Program-made: the position numbers and the translations under genes
Notes under the pieces: generated by a model
Seen by the model: only the letters and a program-made list of their open reading frames with translations
Databases searched by the model: none
What the model was told of the DNA's origin: nothing
Assembly (NCBI GenBank): GCA_026027325.1
Contig: JAMSLZ010000009.1
Span: 310,001-374,000 of the forward strand
DNA: 64,000 nt
Direction of reading: 5' to 3'
DNA from: Actinomucor elegans
Taxonomy: Eukaryota; Mucoromycota; Mucoromycetes; Mucorales; Mucoraceae
Shown: one piece after another, positions 12,480 to 23,883 of the stretch
Layout of the letters: each line of letters opens with the position of its first letter
How positions within the stretch are numbered: the first letter of the stretch is position 1

Positions 12480-15165
12480 TCCCAGAAATACATAGAGAGA
12501 TACTGATCCAGCTGTTGTAGATATTACCAATTGCTTTCAAAGATCCTATGATAAAAGTCAACAAAGCGCTGTCTATGATGATCCTTCCGTACCATTGTGG
12601 AAGAAAGTTGATTCACGCTTTTGGTGGAATGAGCACCTTGTGCGTGATTTTATCGCACAAAAGGTAATACAGCCATGAAAAAACTTCATGTTACTAACAG
12701 ATGTTAGTTGGATGAATGGGTTATCCCTGTTATGCAAGGTACTTTGCAGATTGAACCCTGTCAGATTGAAGGATACAAGTTTGATTTTGTATTGATCTCA
12801 AGAAGAAGTAAAGAAAGAGCAGGTAAATCGACATAGGATCATACTGGTACCATGTAATTGATCGTTCTTAAGGCATGAGATATCAAAGAAGAGGTGTAAA
12901 TGATAATGGTCAAGTAGCTAATTTTGTAGAAACTGAACAAGTCGTGATATTTAAGGTACAGTATAACAAAAAAGGCCTAGGTGAATGACAGTACTAATCA
13001 ACTCAAAAGTAGAAGGACAATACAAACCATGTTGCTTCATTTCTTCAAACCCGTGGATCAAGTAATATACGCGCATATCTGTAACATATATAGTATCACT
13101 TACTTATATATAATTCAAGTTCCTGTATTCTGGAGTCAATCACCTTACAGTCTACATCCAGTACCTACCCTGGAAAGAACAGAACAAGAAAACATGCAAG
13201 CATTCCAGAAGCACTTCAAGACTCAAGAAGATCTATATGGCAAACAGATCGTCGTTAATCTAACAGAATTGGTTGGAAGAGAAGCTATTGTTGGTGCTCA
13301 GTATCGAAGACATATTGAAGAACTAGGTGATCCCAATATCAAGTAAGTCTACCTATTGTCTCTTGCTATGTCCATTAACCTGGGATTTGTTAGGTATGTC
13401 GAGTTTGATTTTCACAAAGAAACCAAGGGCATGAAGTTTGAAAACATCAGTAAACTAAGCAAAAGTTTATACGATGATCTACTAAAAACACAGCAAGTAG
13501 ATTGTGAATGATCATTACACTATACTCTAACACAAGTGTACCATAGATACTTTTGGGAAACTAGTTTGAAAGACGATACAAAAGGTTCACCAGTGTACTG
13601 TAAGCAGTCTGGTGTTTTTCGGACAGTAAGTTATCTATTATCATAGATAAGCTTTCTTCTAACAGGTTTCATTTATTTTACAGAACTGTATGGATTGCTT
13701 AGATCGTACCAATGTTGTACAAGTAAGTGCATACGCGTAGTTACGATCACCTTTTCCATTAAACTGTTTTATTTACAATAGAGTGCTTTTGGTCGAAGTG
13801 TTCTGAACCTGCAACTGATGCGATTTGGTATCTCTGAATATCCTGAACAAGGCATCAAGTACTATGATGAATTTGAAAGAATATTCAACAATGGTATGTA
13901 CATATACATATCCCAGTAATTTCACAGACCTTTTGCTAATATACTCACCACTCTAGTTTGGGCAAATAACGGTGATATGATCTCTCGAATGTATGCAGGT
14001 ACGAGCGCCTTGAAAGGTGATTTCACAAGGTAACAAACATACATACATCTGCATAAGAGCAAATACCAACATCTTGTAATACCTAGAACGGGCAAACGAA
14101 ATATCACAGGCATGATGAATGATGCCTCTAACTCCTTGGCAAGAATGTACTTTAACACTATCAAAGACTTTTGGAGACAAGCGACTGTGGATTATGTACT
14201 TGGGTACCATAAAGCTGAAATCTTTAGACATGTGCCCCAAAGTACCAAAATGTCTGCCGAACCAGGATTTGAAAGAAGGTGGGCCAAGATTCGATCTGAT
14301 GCTAGTAAGTTTCAAATCGAATCCCACTCTACTATTGTGCTAACTCAAATCGTAGTTGATATTAGTAGTGAAATTGTCATTGCAGATGATGAGACTAGAA
14401 TAGCTGGCTGGACATTATTGTCACCCACAATCAATGAAACAGGAAAGAAAAGGTATATTAAAAAAAAAGCAAACCAAATACATATGGTTAAATCGAATTT
14501 ACTTACGCTATAGCACTCTTAGCTCAAAATCTACTGGCAAAGAGTTTGAGGAAAAGGTAGTGTTATTGACAGAAAGAGCACTCTATGTCTGCAGCTATAA
14601 TTATGGCCTTGAAAAAGTCATTCAGTTCAAGCGACTCGCTTTGGAAACCATCATTTCACTTCAAATAGGCGAATATATCTTGTCTTCTTTGACCCCGACT
14701 TCTCGATCTGCAGAACAAAACTACGGTATTATCGTTCGTCATTTAACAGATGGTGAATTAGTGCGTTGGAATACGGGTAGTATTCAAAACAAGCGATTAG
14801 ATGATATTAGTATTGGTGGTCGCGAAGACGATGATGAACAAGGCAATAGTGATAGCAACACTGACGATGATGATCTTGGAGAAGACGGTATTAAAGCTGC
14901 TGTCAAGCTGGCTATGGAAGGTATTGATACCATTACGTTTAAAGCAGTACGATATAACATTCTCGGTGAATTGGATGGTGAAGTCGAGAACTGTCAACAG
15001 CAAATCCTTGAGATTGTTCGCGCCATTGCTAAAGCGACAGGGCATACAGAAGATGATGCCGAGTTCATTATCCATAAGCCGATCATTAGCTTGGAACAAG
15101 CAGAAAAGACAGATGGCATATTTAAAAAGATGGGACATAAAATCAAACAAGCTATTTGGATATAA
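11579..15165 (+). CDS. SAC/hSac2-domain phosphoinositide phosphatase (INPP5F-like)
   Basis: Sixteen exons: 11579-11855, 11918-12048, 12106-12427, 12500-12663, 12708-12822, 12873-12955, 13013-13061, 13120-13342, 13394-13492, 13547-13625, 13684-13722, 13782-13893, 13957-14029, 14087-14304, 14356-14452 and 14514-15165. The product is 910 aa. The SAC domain shows 'RGSIPVFWSQ' and the CX5RT phosphatase loop 'CMDCLDRT' at 516-523. A downstream region (about 660-770, 'LLTERALYVCSYNYGLEKV') matches the hSac2 inositol-phosphatase domain. Family members dephosphorylate PI4P or other phosphoinositides on endosomal membranes. An acidic, Ser-rich insert follows the N-terminal part. Oddities: intron 3 is mostly A48, and the intron after exon 9 is best read as GC-AG (GCAAGT donor at 13493). 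The gene ends 15 bp from the stop of the convergent hydrolase. Confidence 0.9.
12430..12477. repeat. A48 homopolymer inside an intron
   Basis: Forty-eight adenines begin directly after the GT of SAC-gene intron 3 (12428-12499), leaving only 22 bp before the next exon. The length may be imprecise in the assembly, but it does not affect the frame because it is intronic. Confidence 0.9.
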
Positions 15166-15180
15166 ATAAACTATTAATGT

Positions 15181-16272
15181 TTATTTACGAAGAGCAATGG
15201 CCTTTGAGAAATGACCATCTAATGTTTTATTATAACGCTCAGACTGTTCCCCAGGCAAACCGTGGCCGCTTCCCTCAAATACCTCCAAGGGACAGCCCAG
15301 CTTTTCAGCAAGATAATAAGAGTTTTTGGGATTCACTAAATTATCCCAGGTGCCTGTCATCACAAGAACAAGCACACCAGATTCTTTAATCTTTTGAAGT
15401 CTTTCATCAGAGACATAGTGACGAAGACAGGCAGCTGTTTGAGCAAGATTACCAGCCAGTGTTTGAGGTCGGCTACGATCAATACGAGCCAAGGCAAGCG
15501 AGACTGTCATGTCTTTGTTGGTTTCAAAGTGCATCATGTCAGGTAAAGTAGGCTTCTCATCTAACCATGTTGGAGGATATACAAGTGCGACAGCAGTACC
15601 TATCTTGAGCTTTGGGTCTTTTACGAATACTAATTTGCCAAGTGTAGTTACTGCTTTCCACTATACACTTTTATTTAGATCGTGGAGCTATCACATGCAA
15701 ATAATATAGACAAACTTACTGGAGGCAATTGTCTACCAGACGTTGTGCTGGTTAAAACAACCGAAGAGAAACGTTCGGGCCAAGTAGATACCAATTCTAA
15801 CGAAATCATACCTCCCATAGATACACCATTGAGATGTACATGCTCTTTCCAACCAAAATGGTCCAGCATATCAATCACATCTTGAGCCATTTGAGAAGTA
15901 CTAAATAATCATCATTATCGGTAAATATGTTTCTCCGAAACGGATTATCAGAGCGACTCTACCTGTAAAGACCTCGAGGTGCATCAGACAACCCCATACC
16001 TCTGTTTTCAAATATTAAAACAGTATACTTGCCTGTTTCTGCGAGGTATTTGGTTTGGAACTCCCAAGCCAAACAAGAAGAATTCAACCCTAGAACCGAG
16101 AAATAGTAAATACGATGCATAATTTTTTTGTTTTATACATACCCATAATGAGTACGACATGTTCAGGTCCATCGCCATGAAGTTCATAATAAAGCTTGAC
16201 GGCAGGGTCTTCTCTATCTTTAGCTACTGTTACGTAGCCGTTTTCTTTCATGGTTGATAATGACATTTGCAA
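15181..16272 (-). CDS. Alpha/beta hydrolase
   Basis: Exons (minus) are 16272-16143, 16089-15963, 15900-15720 and 15660-15181, giving 305 aa. The fold is shown by the oxyanion-loop region near 'HVVLIMG', the block 'FENRGMGLSDAPRG', nucleophile Ser113 in 'GVSMGG', acidic residue Asp252 in 'GTWDNLVNP', and His279 in 'GSGHG'. Order and spacing suit a complete catalytic triad. The substrate is not evident; the length and 'ENRGMGLSD' style fit serine hydrolases or lipase/esterase-like members. Two start codons, at 16272 and 16266, are two codons apart. VPS29 lies just upstream on the same strand with 137 bp between its stop and this start, so the promoter must be very compact or lie within VPS29. 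Confidence 0.85.
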
Positions 16273-16409
16273 AAGAAATAGAAATATAGAAAGAAAGAAA
16301 GAAAAATGTCGGTATTAACAAAGTCAACTTGGATTGGGATTTTTATAATGGTCTCGAGTACAAAAAAAAAAAAAGGCTTGATAAAGTAAAAATACAATAT
16401 TTATTATCT

Positions 16410-17186
16410 CTACAACATCTTGGCTTCAGCAGGCTTCTTGTATTCCAATTTTTCGACCTTGACTTCATCATCGATTAACTTGTAGACATAGGTCACAACC
16501 GAATTTCCTTGGATATCCATTAATACAAACGAAGGAATAGGTTCACTATCAATACAAAGCGATTTTTTTTTTTTTAGAAAGAGGTATTTTTTTCGCATCT
16601 ATATATTTCTTACGTTGCTTCAGGTATAGAGGAATAAGCACCGGTTGCGCTTCCAGGATTGATAAAGAAACGTCCATTATACTCATACGCTTCAAATTTG
16701 TGTGTGTGTCCTGATAATAAAACATCGACTTCCATTTGTCTAGCAGTGATATCCAACGATTCAGCATCACCCCAAGGAATCACTTGATGGCCGTGAATAA
16801 TGCCAACGCGTAATGAACCTTCGGTAATGACCTTGGCTTGAGGCAAAGTAGTGCTTTCATCAAAATCACCCTTGACTGCAACAATGTCTCCAGCAATGGT
16901 TCTTAAATAGTCAAATGTTTCCTTATCCACCGTATTTCCTGTACATAGAATCTTTTGGATTTTACCAGGAACCTAATAGATATGACGTGTGTAAGATAGT
17001 GCAACGGAAATGACCAAGTTTTTTTTTTTTTTTTTCTGTACCAAGAGCTTTTTAAATTTGTTAGGAAGTCCATGACTTCGGTGAGGAATGTGCAAATCGC
17101 CAATAGCAAGAACGAGCTTTATTTGTAAAACAAGGTGTTGGTTCACATATTTTTTCTTTTTATACTGCTAATTTACTTACAACCAT
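16410..17186 (-). CDS. VPS29: Retromer subunit Vps29
   Basis: Exons (minus) are 17186-17181, 17116-17042, 16972-16614 and 16545-16410, giving 191 aa. The first exon codes only Met-Val, then the protein continues '[13 protein letters not shown]'. The metallophosphoesterase-like fold is clear: 'GDLHIPHR', 'LCTGN', 'VKGDFDE', 'GHQVIPWGD', 'LLSGHTH' and '[11 protein letters not shown]'. These match Vps29, a scaffold of the retromer complex that recycles cargo from endosomes, rather than an active phosphatase. Length is close to the family norm. Intron 2 starts GTACAG followed by A17 on the sense strand. Confidence 0.95.
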
Positions 17187-17630
17187 GCTTTAAAATTAAA
17201 CAGATGGATAAGAATAAAAACAATAAAAAAGAGCTCTAATTCATGGAAAACGAACAGTGCTTTCACCAAGCAAAAACAAGCAGTTTGAGCTCCGATATTA
17301 TTCTTGAGATGTATTCTCTTGGCTCTAAACCTTTTGGTCATAGCTTTGAATCTTGTAGCCATGTACTTACAGAGGCATGGTATATAATGCAACTACGTTT
17401 GCCGCGCTTGAAAACATATACTTGCGTTATATCATAAAACTTGGATATATGGCCATACAAACTAAAAATTTATCTAGACATGGACACTAGCATCAAAATA
17501 ACCATTGCCTTTTTTAAAGAAATACATAGATATATTATTGCTTTTACTATTCGATGCACAATTAGATTAAATATAAACTTTGTTGAAACAGTTTAAGTGT
17601 ATTTCAACCAAAAAAAATTACTTTCAATGC

Positions 17631-17667
<37 letters not shown>

Positions 17668-17739
17668 AGTATAACTTATACTGTTAATCATTAACAAGCA
17701 CAATATATTCCGCGTACTGCAGTTTTTTTTAATAAGTAT

Positions 17740-17900
17740 AGTTGCTCATTCTGAATTTATACAAATACAACAAGTGGCCGAGATACACCAGGAGACCTAA
17801 AGACGATTAATCATTGTTTTATAAAATGCATTTTATTTACAGTCAGTCATTGACAAGCATTATGTATTGACTATAATTCAGTTAAATGAAGGTTATTACA
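17740..17900 (+). repeat. Degenerate dispersed repeat, member similar to 43365-43530
   Basis: Begins 'GCTCATTCTGAATTTATAC' and aligns through 'GACGATTAATCATTGTTTTA' and 'TTCAGTTAAATGAAGG' with the copy at 43365-43530, with many substitutions. Similar 'CATTCTGA...GATGCGACATT' fragments recur elsewhere in intergenic DNA of the window. Confidence 0.55.
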
Positions 17901-18099
17901 GCTACAGTAACCCTTTTTTGTCACTATATATTATTATTAAGGAATACTAATCAAGCATGACTTTTAGCAAGGATCGATTAAAAAATCTACTGAGCATTAG
18001 ATCGAGTAGCTTGTATCAAATGCATGCAATATACTGTTACTCTTTATAGTACATAGCATACTTAGTATTCTAGTTGAAAAAAAAAATCATTTAATATTT

Positions 18100-18210
18100 G
18101 TGGCAGCTCATCCTAAATATGTGCTAGGTGTTCAATGCGACATTAAAGTGAAATCGGTCGCAAAATGCAGAAACGCTTGAATGGGATAATTTCTCATAAA
18201 ATTTACGGCA
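18100..18210 (+). repeat. Degenerate dispersed repeat, member similar to 27183-27290
   Basis: 'CAATGCGACATTAAAGTG', 'AAAATGCAGAAACG' and 'GATAATTTC' occur in the same order in the copy at 27183-27290, with small gaps between them. Confidence 0.6.
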
Positions 18211-18677
18211 ATCAATTAAAATCGAACAAGTTCATAATGGGAACGCTTGAATGACATGGTTTATAATCGAGCTTTCTCCTTCACGGCTCAAATAGCATGC
18301 TAGTGTTTTTGCTTGTCACGTTGGAGTTAATGAGAAACAATCTATTAGAAAATTTAAGCTGTGGTTCGTAAAACAGGGAATACTGTAAAGTGATCTAAGA
18401 GACTGAATAAATACACCAGAGCACGTACTTTATGCAGTAAAGATCTTCTGTAATTATGCAATGTTGGAAAATTAATAATATGTAGTCTTTCGAGTTTGCT
18501 ACTTAGATCAGACTATAAATGATTAACTACTGTTATGATTGTTATTATGGTAACTCTTGTCAAATGCTAGACTTTCCTTCTTCCAGTTAGCCCAATTATA
18601 AGATGGGACTACTATTAACTAAAACATAAGCTTTATTCTGGATGTATTTATTATAGTTACATATCAAGGATTAAGTA

Positions 18678-19573
18678 TCACTTTGTAGCTGCCATCACGC
18701 TATCTCGTCCCATGACTTGATACTGGATATTTTTCAATTTAGGCAAGTTTGAGGCATCTTTGATAGCAGATATCCCATCTGACCCAATAAACATAGGACC
18801 TGTCGTTATAATCAACTGATCCCATTCCTCTTGAATACAGGACTGGATTATCTTGGATCCTCCTTCAACCATCAACGTGTCTATGCCTAGGTGTTTTAAT
18901 GTTTCGAATACTTTTGTTAAAGGAATGCTTCCTTTTTTTTCTTTTTTTTTTTTTTTTTTTCTCGAAAAGTTAGCTATAAGCACACTAGTATCCTTTTTCT
19001 GTAAATTTTTACCGTTTGCTTCTTCCTCCTTTATAGGTATAATTTTGACGCCTGCATTTTCAAGCGCCAGCTTTTTTTCTGCATTATCAGAACAGCCTCT
19101 CTCGGAAACGATGAGCCAAAGTTGCTTACCAGTACCACTCAAGTGATTCTTGATAAGCTTGCAAGTCGTTGATAATCTCAAAAACGGATCTAGCACGATA
19201 GGCTGAGGCTGTTTAATGAAAGTTTCGTTCGCTGACAGGTAACGCGCTATATGTATTTAAAAAAAAAAAAAAAAAAAGACTCGGTCAGTCAATTGGTTAT
19301 TTCATTTGTGACATGCCTACCATTAAGTTGTGGATCGTCGATCAAGGCAGTGCCTATACCTACAAGGATGCCGTCGTGGAGTGTACGTAATCGATGAGTC
19401 ATAGCCATACTTTCTTTTCCGCTAATCAAGATCTGTTGATCGCGTTTTGCTATTTTGCCATCGAGACTTTGAGCAAATGTCAATGTAATAAAAGGCCTTT
19501 TGTCTAGTAATGGCACATGTTGATAAATAGGATCGAGGAATTCCCGAGCGCTTTTATAGATCGTCTCATTCAT
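18678..19573 (-). CDS. RIB7: 2,5-diamino-6-ribosylamino-pyrimidinone 5'-phosphate reductase (riboflavin pathway)
   Basis: Exons (minus) are 19573-19321 and 19246-18678, giving 273 aa. The RibD C-terminal (DHFR-like) reductase domain is clear: 'LTFAQSLDGKIA', 'HRLRTLHDGILVGIGTAL', 'DDPQL', and 'LMVEGGSKIIQS' near the end, which binds NADPH. The fungal enzyme performs the reduction before deamination in riboflavin synthesis. Length is normal. The single intron has a long T-run before its acceptor. Oddity: A19-G-A8 on the coding strand gives a lysine-rich stretch ('SRKKKKKKEKKGS', about residue 180), inserted where the family has a short variable loop. A homopolymer miscount there would shift the frame, but both sides are in frame as given. 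Confidence 0.92.
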
Positions 19574-21043
19574 TGTTGGGAAAACTCAAAAAGACAAATT
19601 TAACCTGTTTTGAATTTTCGTGAAAATTTCACTGGTTGGGTTGGCTGGCACAGACTGCAAGAAGTCTTTTGACTATTTTCTCGCGTATCTTTGACGTTGA
19701 CGATCACAATGCCATTTGTAAATGAGAAGAGAACGGTTTTTTTTTTTAATATATGTATGCAGAAAGCTATTTCGTTGCTGATAGAACAGTATGTCTTTAA
19801 AAAGCTATTGTAGCTCTCTCTGATATATTTGAATGATTAAAACATGCTTTCATGTTTATTTAATTGAAGCAATTATTATGACTATTAGTGGTTTATGTTA
19901 TTACAATCTTTTTTAAGGCTGCACTCTTTCTTTCTGCCAACTGAAGCCAACTTTGCCCTTTATATTAGTTTATAGGTAAGGAATAAATTTAGACGGAACA
20001 GACAGATGCTATCGACACGTTACAGAGATATAGATCAAATCGATCGATAGATCGCTTGAATAGCCTCAATTTAATGTCATGTCTGAATAGTAAGCTCATG
20101 TCCCGAACGAGACACTGCAGACTCCAGTAATATTTTTGAAGGACATGCAAAAGAATTCTTAACAATGGTGATACTCATCGATTCCTTTCAAGCATGTGGT
20201 GTATGTAACCTAACATGTAAACTGAAATATGCTTTTAACTATGGATCATGCTCGCAGGCGATGACAAGCGCTGTTTCACTTGCTTAATAAAAAATTTACA
20301 AGAAAGGCTTAACGAAGCTTAAATGAACGCTACACCTTTGGGATCCGTTGATACTTGTTTACTTTCAAATATAATTCCAATAGTTTATTAGCTGCTAGAA
20401 GTATACATTCCTTTGGAGCCAAGACTCTGTCTCTTAGTGATACCTAGGGACATTATTTTATCGAGAGTAAGATGGAAAAGTCCTGTCTAATTTTCAACAC
20501 GTCTGTAGTATCTTCTAGACTCACTTTAGAGAAAAGAGGGAAACACTACTGTGAATCGCTTTCCAAGTCAATTTCGCGCCTTCTCTTTCGTCTGATGCTT
20601 GAAGAAAGTAAGAGGAAGCTGCAATCATGTCATTCCATCAAAGCAGTAATAACTTGATAAAGAAAGAAAAAGCTACTACTTGTCTCTAACCAATAGTAAT
20701 GCTCGTTATCTTAATAAGTTGATCTTGTGGCGGCCTGACCTTGTGAAGAAATGAAACCTGTATGCATTGGGGTTCTCGCTTGTTTTATTTATGACAAATA
20801 CATGATCTTGAGCTTAGGCCATGTATTTAAGAGACACAAGCCATATATATATAATACAATAATGAATCAAAGAAAATAAAAAATGAAAGTATGGCTTCTT
20901 TATACCAACAATGAAACAATAAAAATTGGTTTTCCGTTTATTAGATTGTTGCTATAACAATACAATTAAATTGATAATACGCGAATATCGTTGTTTAGAA
21001 CAAGACTTCAGATTATTAAATCTTCAATCGTTCTAGACTCCAA
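19574..21043. other. Intergenic region upstream of RIB7
   Basis: About 1.5 kb containing the RIB7 promoter and, at its far end, the 3' flank of the PH-domain gene. The frame at 20472-20657 lacks family features. I see no RNA gene or strong repeat. Confidence 0.5.
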
Positions 21044-22241
21044 TCAACTAAAAGAGTGATAGATTGGCATATGCTGAGAATCTAGATCAACAGCAATGTT
21101 GCAACCTTATTCCTAGATTTTATTAGTCACACACATTCACAGATATACATGTATCACATGGTTGTTTAAACCACAGTTTACCTGCTGAGATCTTCTCAAT
21201 CCACAATAAAGCAGCTGCACTTGTTTGTACTTGAAACAAGATCTGCGGGCCATTTGCAGTCTTGACTCGGAAAACGTTTGGCTTCTTTGTGTAATCTACA
21301 GCTGCTTCTACTTGAGCATGAGCCAATGACAGGTCCACTAAAGGAGTGTACTTGATAGAGTCTTGGTAATAAGGCGTAATGGTAGGTAGGTAGTAACTAC
21401 TCATTATACATGGACTACTCTTTAATTGATACACTTTCAAGACTGTACCCTGTAGCTCCATGTACACATCTCTACAAGATGAATTGTGAGTTTGCTGAAT
21501 AGATACATGTATACATGAATATTATGTTAATCTATATATACCTCCATGACCGTCGACGTGCTCTCACATTGGGTGCATCGTACTCGAATTTAGCTGAGCC
21601 TTTACCTATCTTTTGCACACTGCAAGAGTATTTCGGTAGAATGTCTGCGCAGGAATGGCGTCTAGGTTTCTGATCATCTATAGTTGTGTACTTGGGTGGT
21701 GGTGGGAGAGAAGGTAAGGAAAGACGTCGGCTAGTACTGTCATTGTTTGGCAGCGTTAACCTCGCTAATCTTGGACTCATGGAATTAGGCCAGACCCGTC
21801 GAGGTGTATGCTCTGCTATGCTACTGGCATCAGTTGTACTAGTAGTAGGTGATAATGAAATATCTTCGCTATCTGAAGTATCATAGGTAGCATCTTCTTC
21901 GGCATCATAGCCTGTACTACTCATAGAAGACCTACGAATCGACTGTGCAATTGTTGATAATTTTTTACAGTCCTTTTCTATGCGAATGCCAAAGTGCTTA
22001 AAGTCTCTTGCATCCGTCATTTGCATAAAGTGATCAAGATCCACCCCTTTCAGGTTAAAGCTGTATTTTGTTAGATCAGTTTGAGCAAGTACATCACCTA
22101 ACAATAATAAATGGGTAAATATACAATAATAACTTAGGTACAAGTGACAAAGACGTTACTTATAGTAGTAGAGACATTTCCATAAGAGCTATCTTGTACA
22201 ATGATAATAGGCGATTCAAGTTCTTGGTTTTGCTTACTCAT
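21044..22241 (-). CDS. PH-domain protein
   Basis: Exons (minus) are 22241-22160, 22097-21542, 21471-21182 and 21105-21044, giving 329 aa. A Ser/Thr-rich N-terminal half (with 'PPPPKYTTIDD') is followed by a split PH-like domain. It starts at 'YSCSVQKIGKGSAKFEY' and 'RRRSWRDVYMELQGTVLKVY', and ends in 'ALLWIEKISAG'. The last short exon restores the expected helix-end 'NIAVDLDSQHMP' found in fungal PH proteins of the yeast YHR131C type. PH domains bind phosphoinositides or proteins at membranes; no enzyme domain is seen. The frame is open upstream to an ATG at 22445, but that stretch crosses T8/A13 homopolymers, so I prefer the ATG at 22241. Divergent from RACK1. Confidence 0.78.
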
Positions 22242-22515
22242 CGAATATGAAGAATAACAACAACAAAAAAGAATGGCTGCTATTTCGTAGTCTTTTTTTT
22301 TAAAAAAAAAAAAAAGCCTGTTTCTACTAAGGAATTCATGCAGATAAGTTGAGTCATGTTTTCTGTCAAGGAATTCAAAGAAAGATTCTAGAAGGTTGAT
22401 ACCGGACCAAGTTTGTTCGGCCCGGTCATCTGGTGTAGTAGACAAAGGGTACCTTTAACCTTTTGTAGTTTTGGTTATTATACTGTTCTTTCATCAAGCA
22501 TCACTTAGTAATACT
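22242..22515. promoter_or_regulatory. Divergent promoter region between the PH gene and RACK1
   Basis: Only 274 bp separate the two start codons. It contains a T8A13 homopolymer pair (about 22294-22314) and the GC-rich segment 'CGGCCCGGTCATCTGG' (about 22419). No clear TATA box is visible, as expected for a constitutive gene such as RACK1. Confidence 0.5.
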
Positions 22516-23883
22516 ATGAGCAATTTTTCTTTCCGTGGAACTCTTGAAGGTATAATAAATGGATGATGTGATGAGTGGATGAAATGAATATTGATTCTTT
22601 TCTGAATAGGACACAATGGATGGGGTAATTGATATAGAACTGTATCCATTTTACATGTTTTGACGGTTATTTTATTTTGTCATGAATCACCAAAGTTACC
22701 GCCATCGTTACTTCTTCTGAAGCACCTGATATGGTCCTTTCGTCTTCTCGTGGTAATGTACCGAGTTTTTTTTATTTTATTTTATTTTATTTTATTTTAT
22801 TTTTGGTTTAATGAGGATAAATTATGAATTAATTCAAATTATTAATAGACAAGTCTATCATTGTCTGGCACATTACTAGGTTTGAACTGAATATAAAGTC
22901 TGAAGTAAACGATTAACCTATATATTTATCCTCAGGTAAATATATATACTTTTTTTTATGATATAGATTCTCTTTATTGGCATAATTTTGCGATAAACAT
23001 GGGAATGCCTCTTCATAGTTGAAGTGAATGTCATTTTTTTAATTATAAAAAAATTACTCACGATTGCCCTTTCAGGGATGAAATTAACTATGGTGTTCCT
23101 CGCAAAGCCCTTGTTGGTCACAACCATATTGTTGAAGATTTAGCACTTTCCTCTGATGGTCAGTTTGCTTTATCTGCTTCATGGGACCATACGCTTCGTC
23201 TTTGGGATTTATCTACTGGCAAAACCACACGTCGTTTTGTTGGTCACAGCAAGGACGTTTTGTCTGTTGCATTCTCTGCCGATAACCGTCAAATTGTTTC
23301 TGGATCTCGCGACAAGACGATCAAGTTATGGAATACGCTTGGTGAATGCAAGTACGATATTACTCAAGATAACCATTCTGATTGGGTTTCTTGTGTTCGA
23401 TTCTCTCCCAACCCTGCAGATCCTCTTATTGTCTCTGGTGGTTGGGATAAGCTTGTCAAGGTCTGGGATCTTGCCAAGATGAAGTTGCGTGCCAACTTTA
23501 TTGGACACAATGGCTATGTTAACACAGTCACTATTTCGCCCGATGGTTCTCTTTGTGCTTCTGCTGGTAAGGATGGCCAAGTCATGTTGTGGGATTTGAA
23601 CGAGTCCAAGCATCTTTATTCTCTTGATGCTGGAAAGGAGGTACACAGTTTGATCTTTTCCCCTAACCGCTACTGGCTCTGTGCTGCCGTTGGCTCTTCT
23701 ATTAAGATTTGGGATTTGGAGAACAAGACACTTGAAGAGGTGCTTACACCTGAATTCACTACTACAGCCAAGCAAGCTGACCCTCATTGTCTTTCACTTG
23801 CTTGGAGTGCTGATGGTAACACTCTTTACTCTGGCCATTCAGACAATTTGATTCGTGTCTGGCAAATCGTTCGTTCTTTGTAA
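22516..23883 (+). CDS. CPC2: RACK1/Cpc2, 40S-associated seven-WD40 protein
   Basis: Exons are 22516-22549, 22610-22624, 22696-22752, 22849-22879 and 23076-23883, giving 314 aa, the usual RACK1 length. Four tiny 5' exons carry the first WD repeat. Seven WD40 blades are visible, each with GH and WD dipeptides, for example '[14 protein letters not shown]', '[16 protein letters not shown]', '[12 protein letters not shown]', '[17 protein letters not shown]' and '[13 protein letters not shown]'. RACK1 sits at the head of the 40S ribosomal subunit and scaffolds kinase signalling and general amino-acid control. The exon-5 codon usage ('TCT', 'GTC', 'AAG', 'CGT') fits high expression. Intron 3 includes a (TTTTA)n tract. 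Confidence 0.97.
22766..22803. repeat. (TTTTA)n microsatellite in RACK1 intron 3
   Basis: A T-rich pentanucleotide tandem repeat of about six units inside the intron at 22753-22848. Confidence 0.8.

Larger units (their letters stand above)
17187..18677. other. Intergenic region between VPS29 and RIB7
   Basis: No gene is supported; the frame at 17243-17437 looks random. It contains an A31 run (17634-17664) and two members of a degenerate dispersed repeat family (about 17740-17900 and 18100-18210). A TTATTATT-rich 3' region precedes the RIB7 stop. Confidence 0.55.

Noticed and set aside
12981..13346. Reading the SAC gene straight through 12981-13346 as one exon
   Set aside because: This frame destroys the conserved 'RGSIPVFW' block; introns at 12956-13012 and 13062-13119 restore it.
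22550..22609. Box C/D snoRNA in RACK1 intron 1 (GTGATGA and CTGA are present; the yeast orthologue's intron hosts a snoRNA)
   Set aside because: The two boxes are only about 30 nt apart in a 60-bp intron, too short for a C/D snoRNA; the larger intron 4 shows no convincing C, D and terminal stem set.
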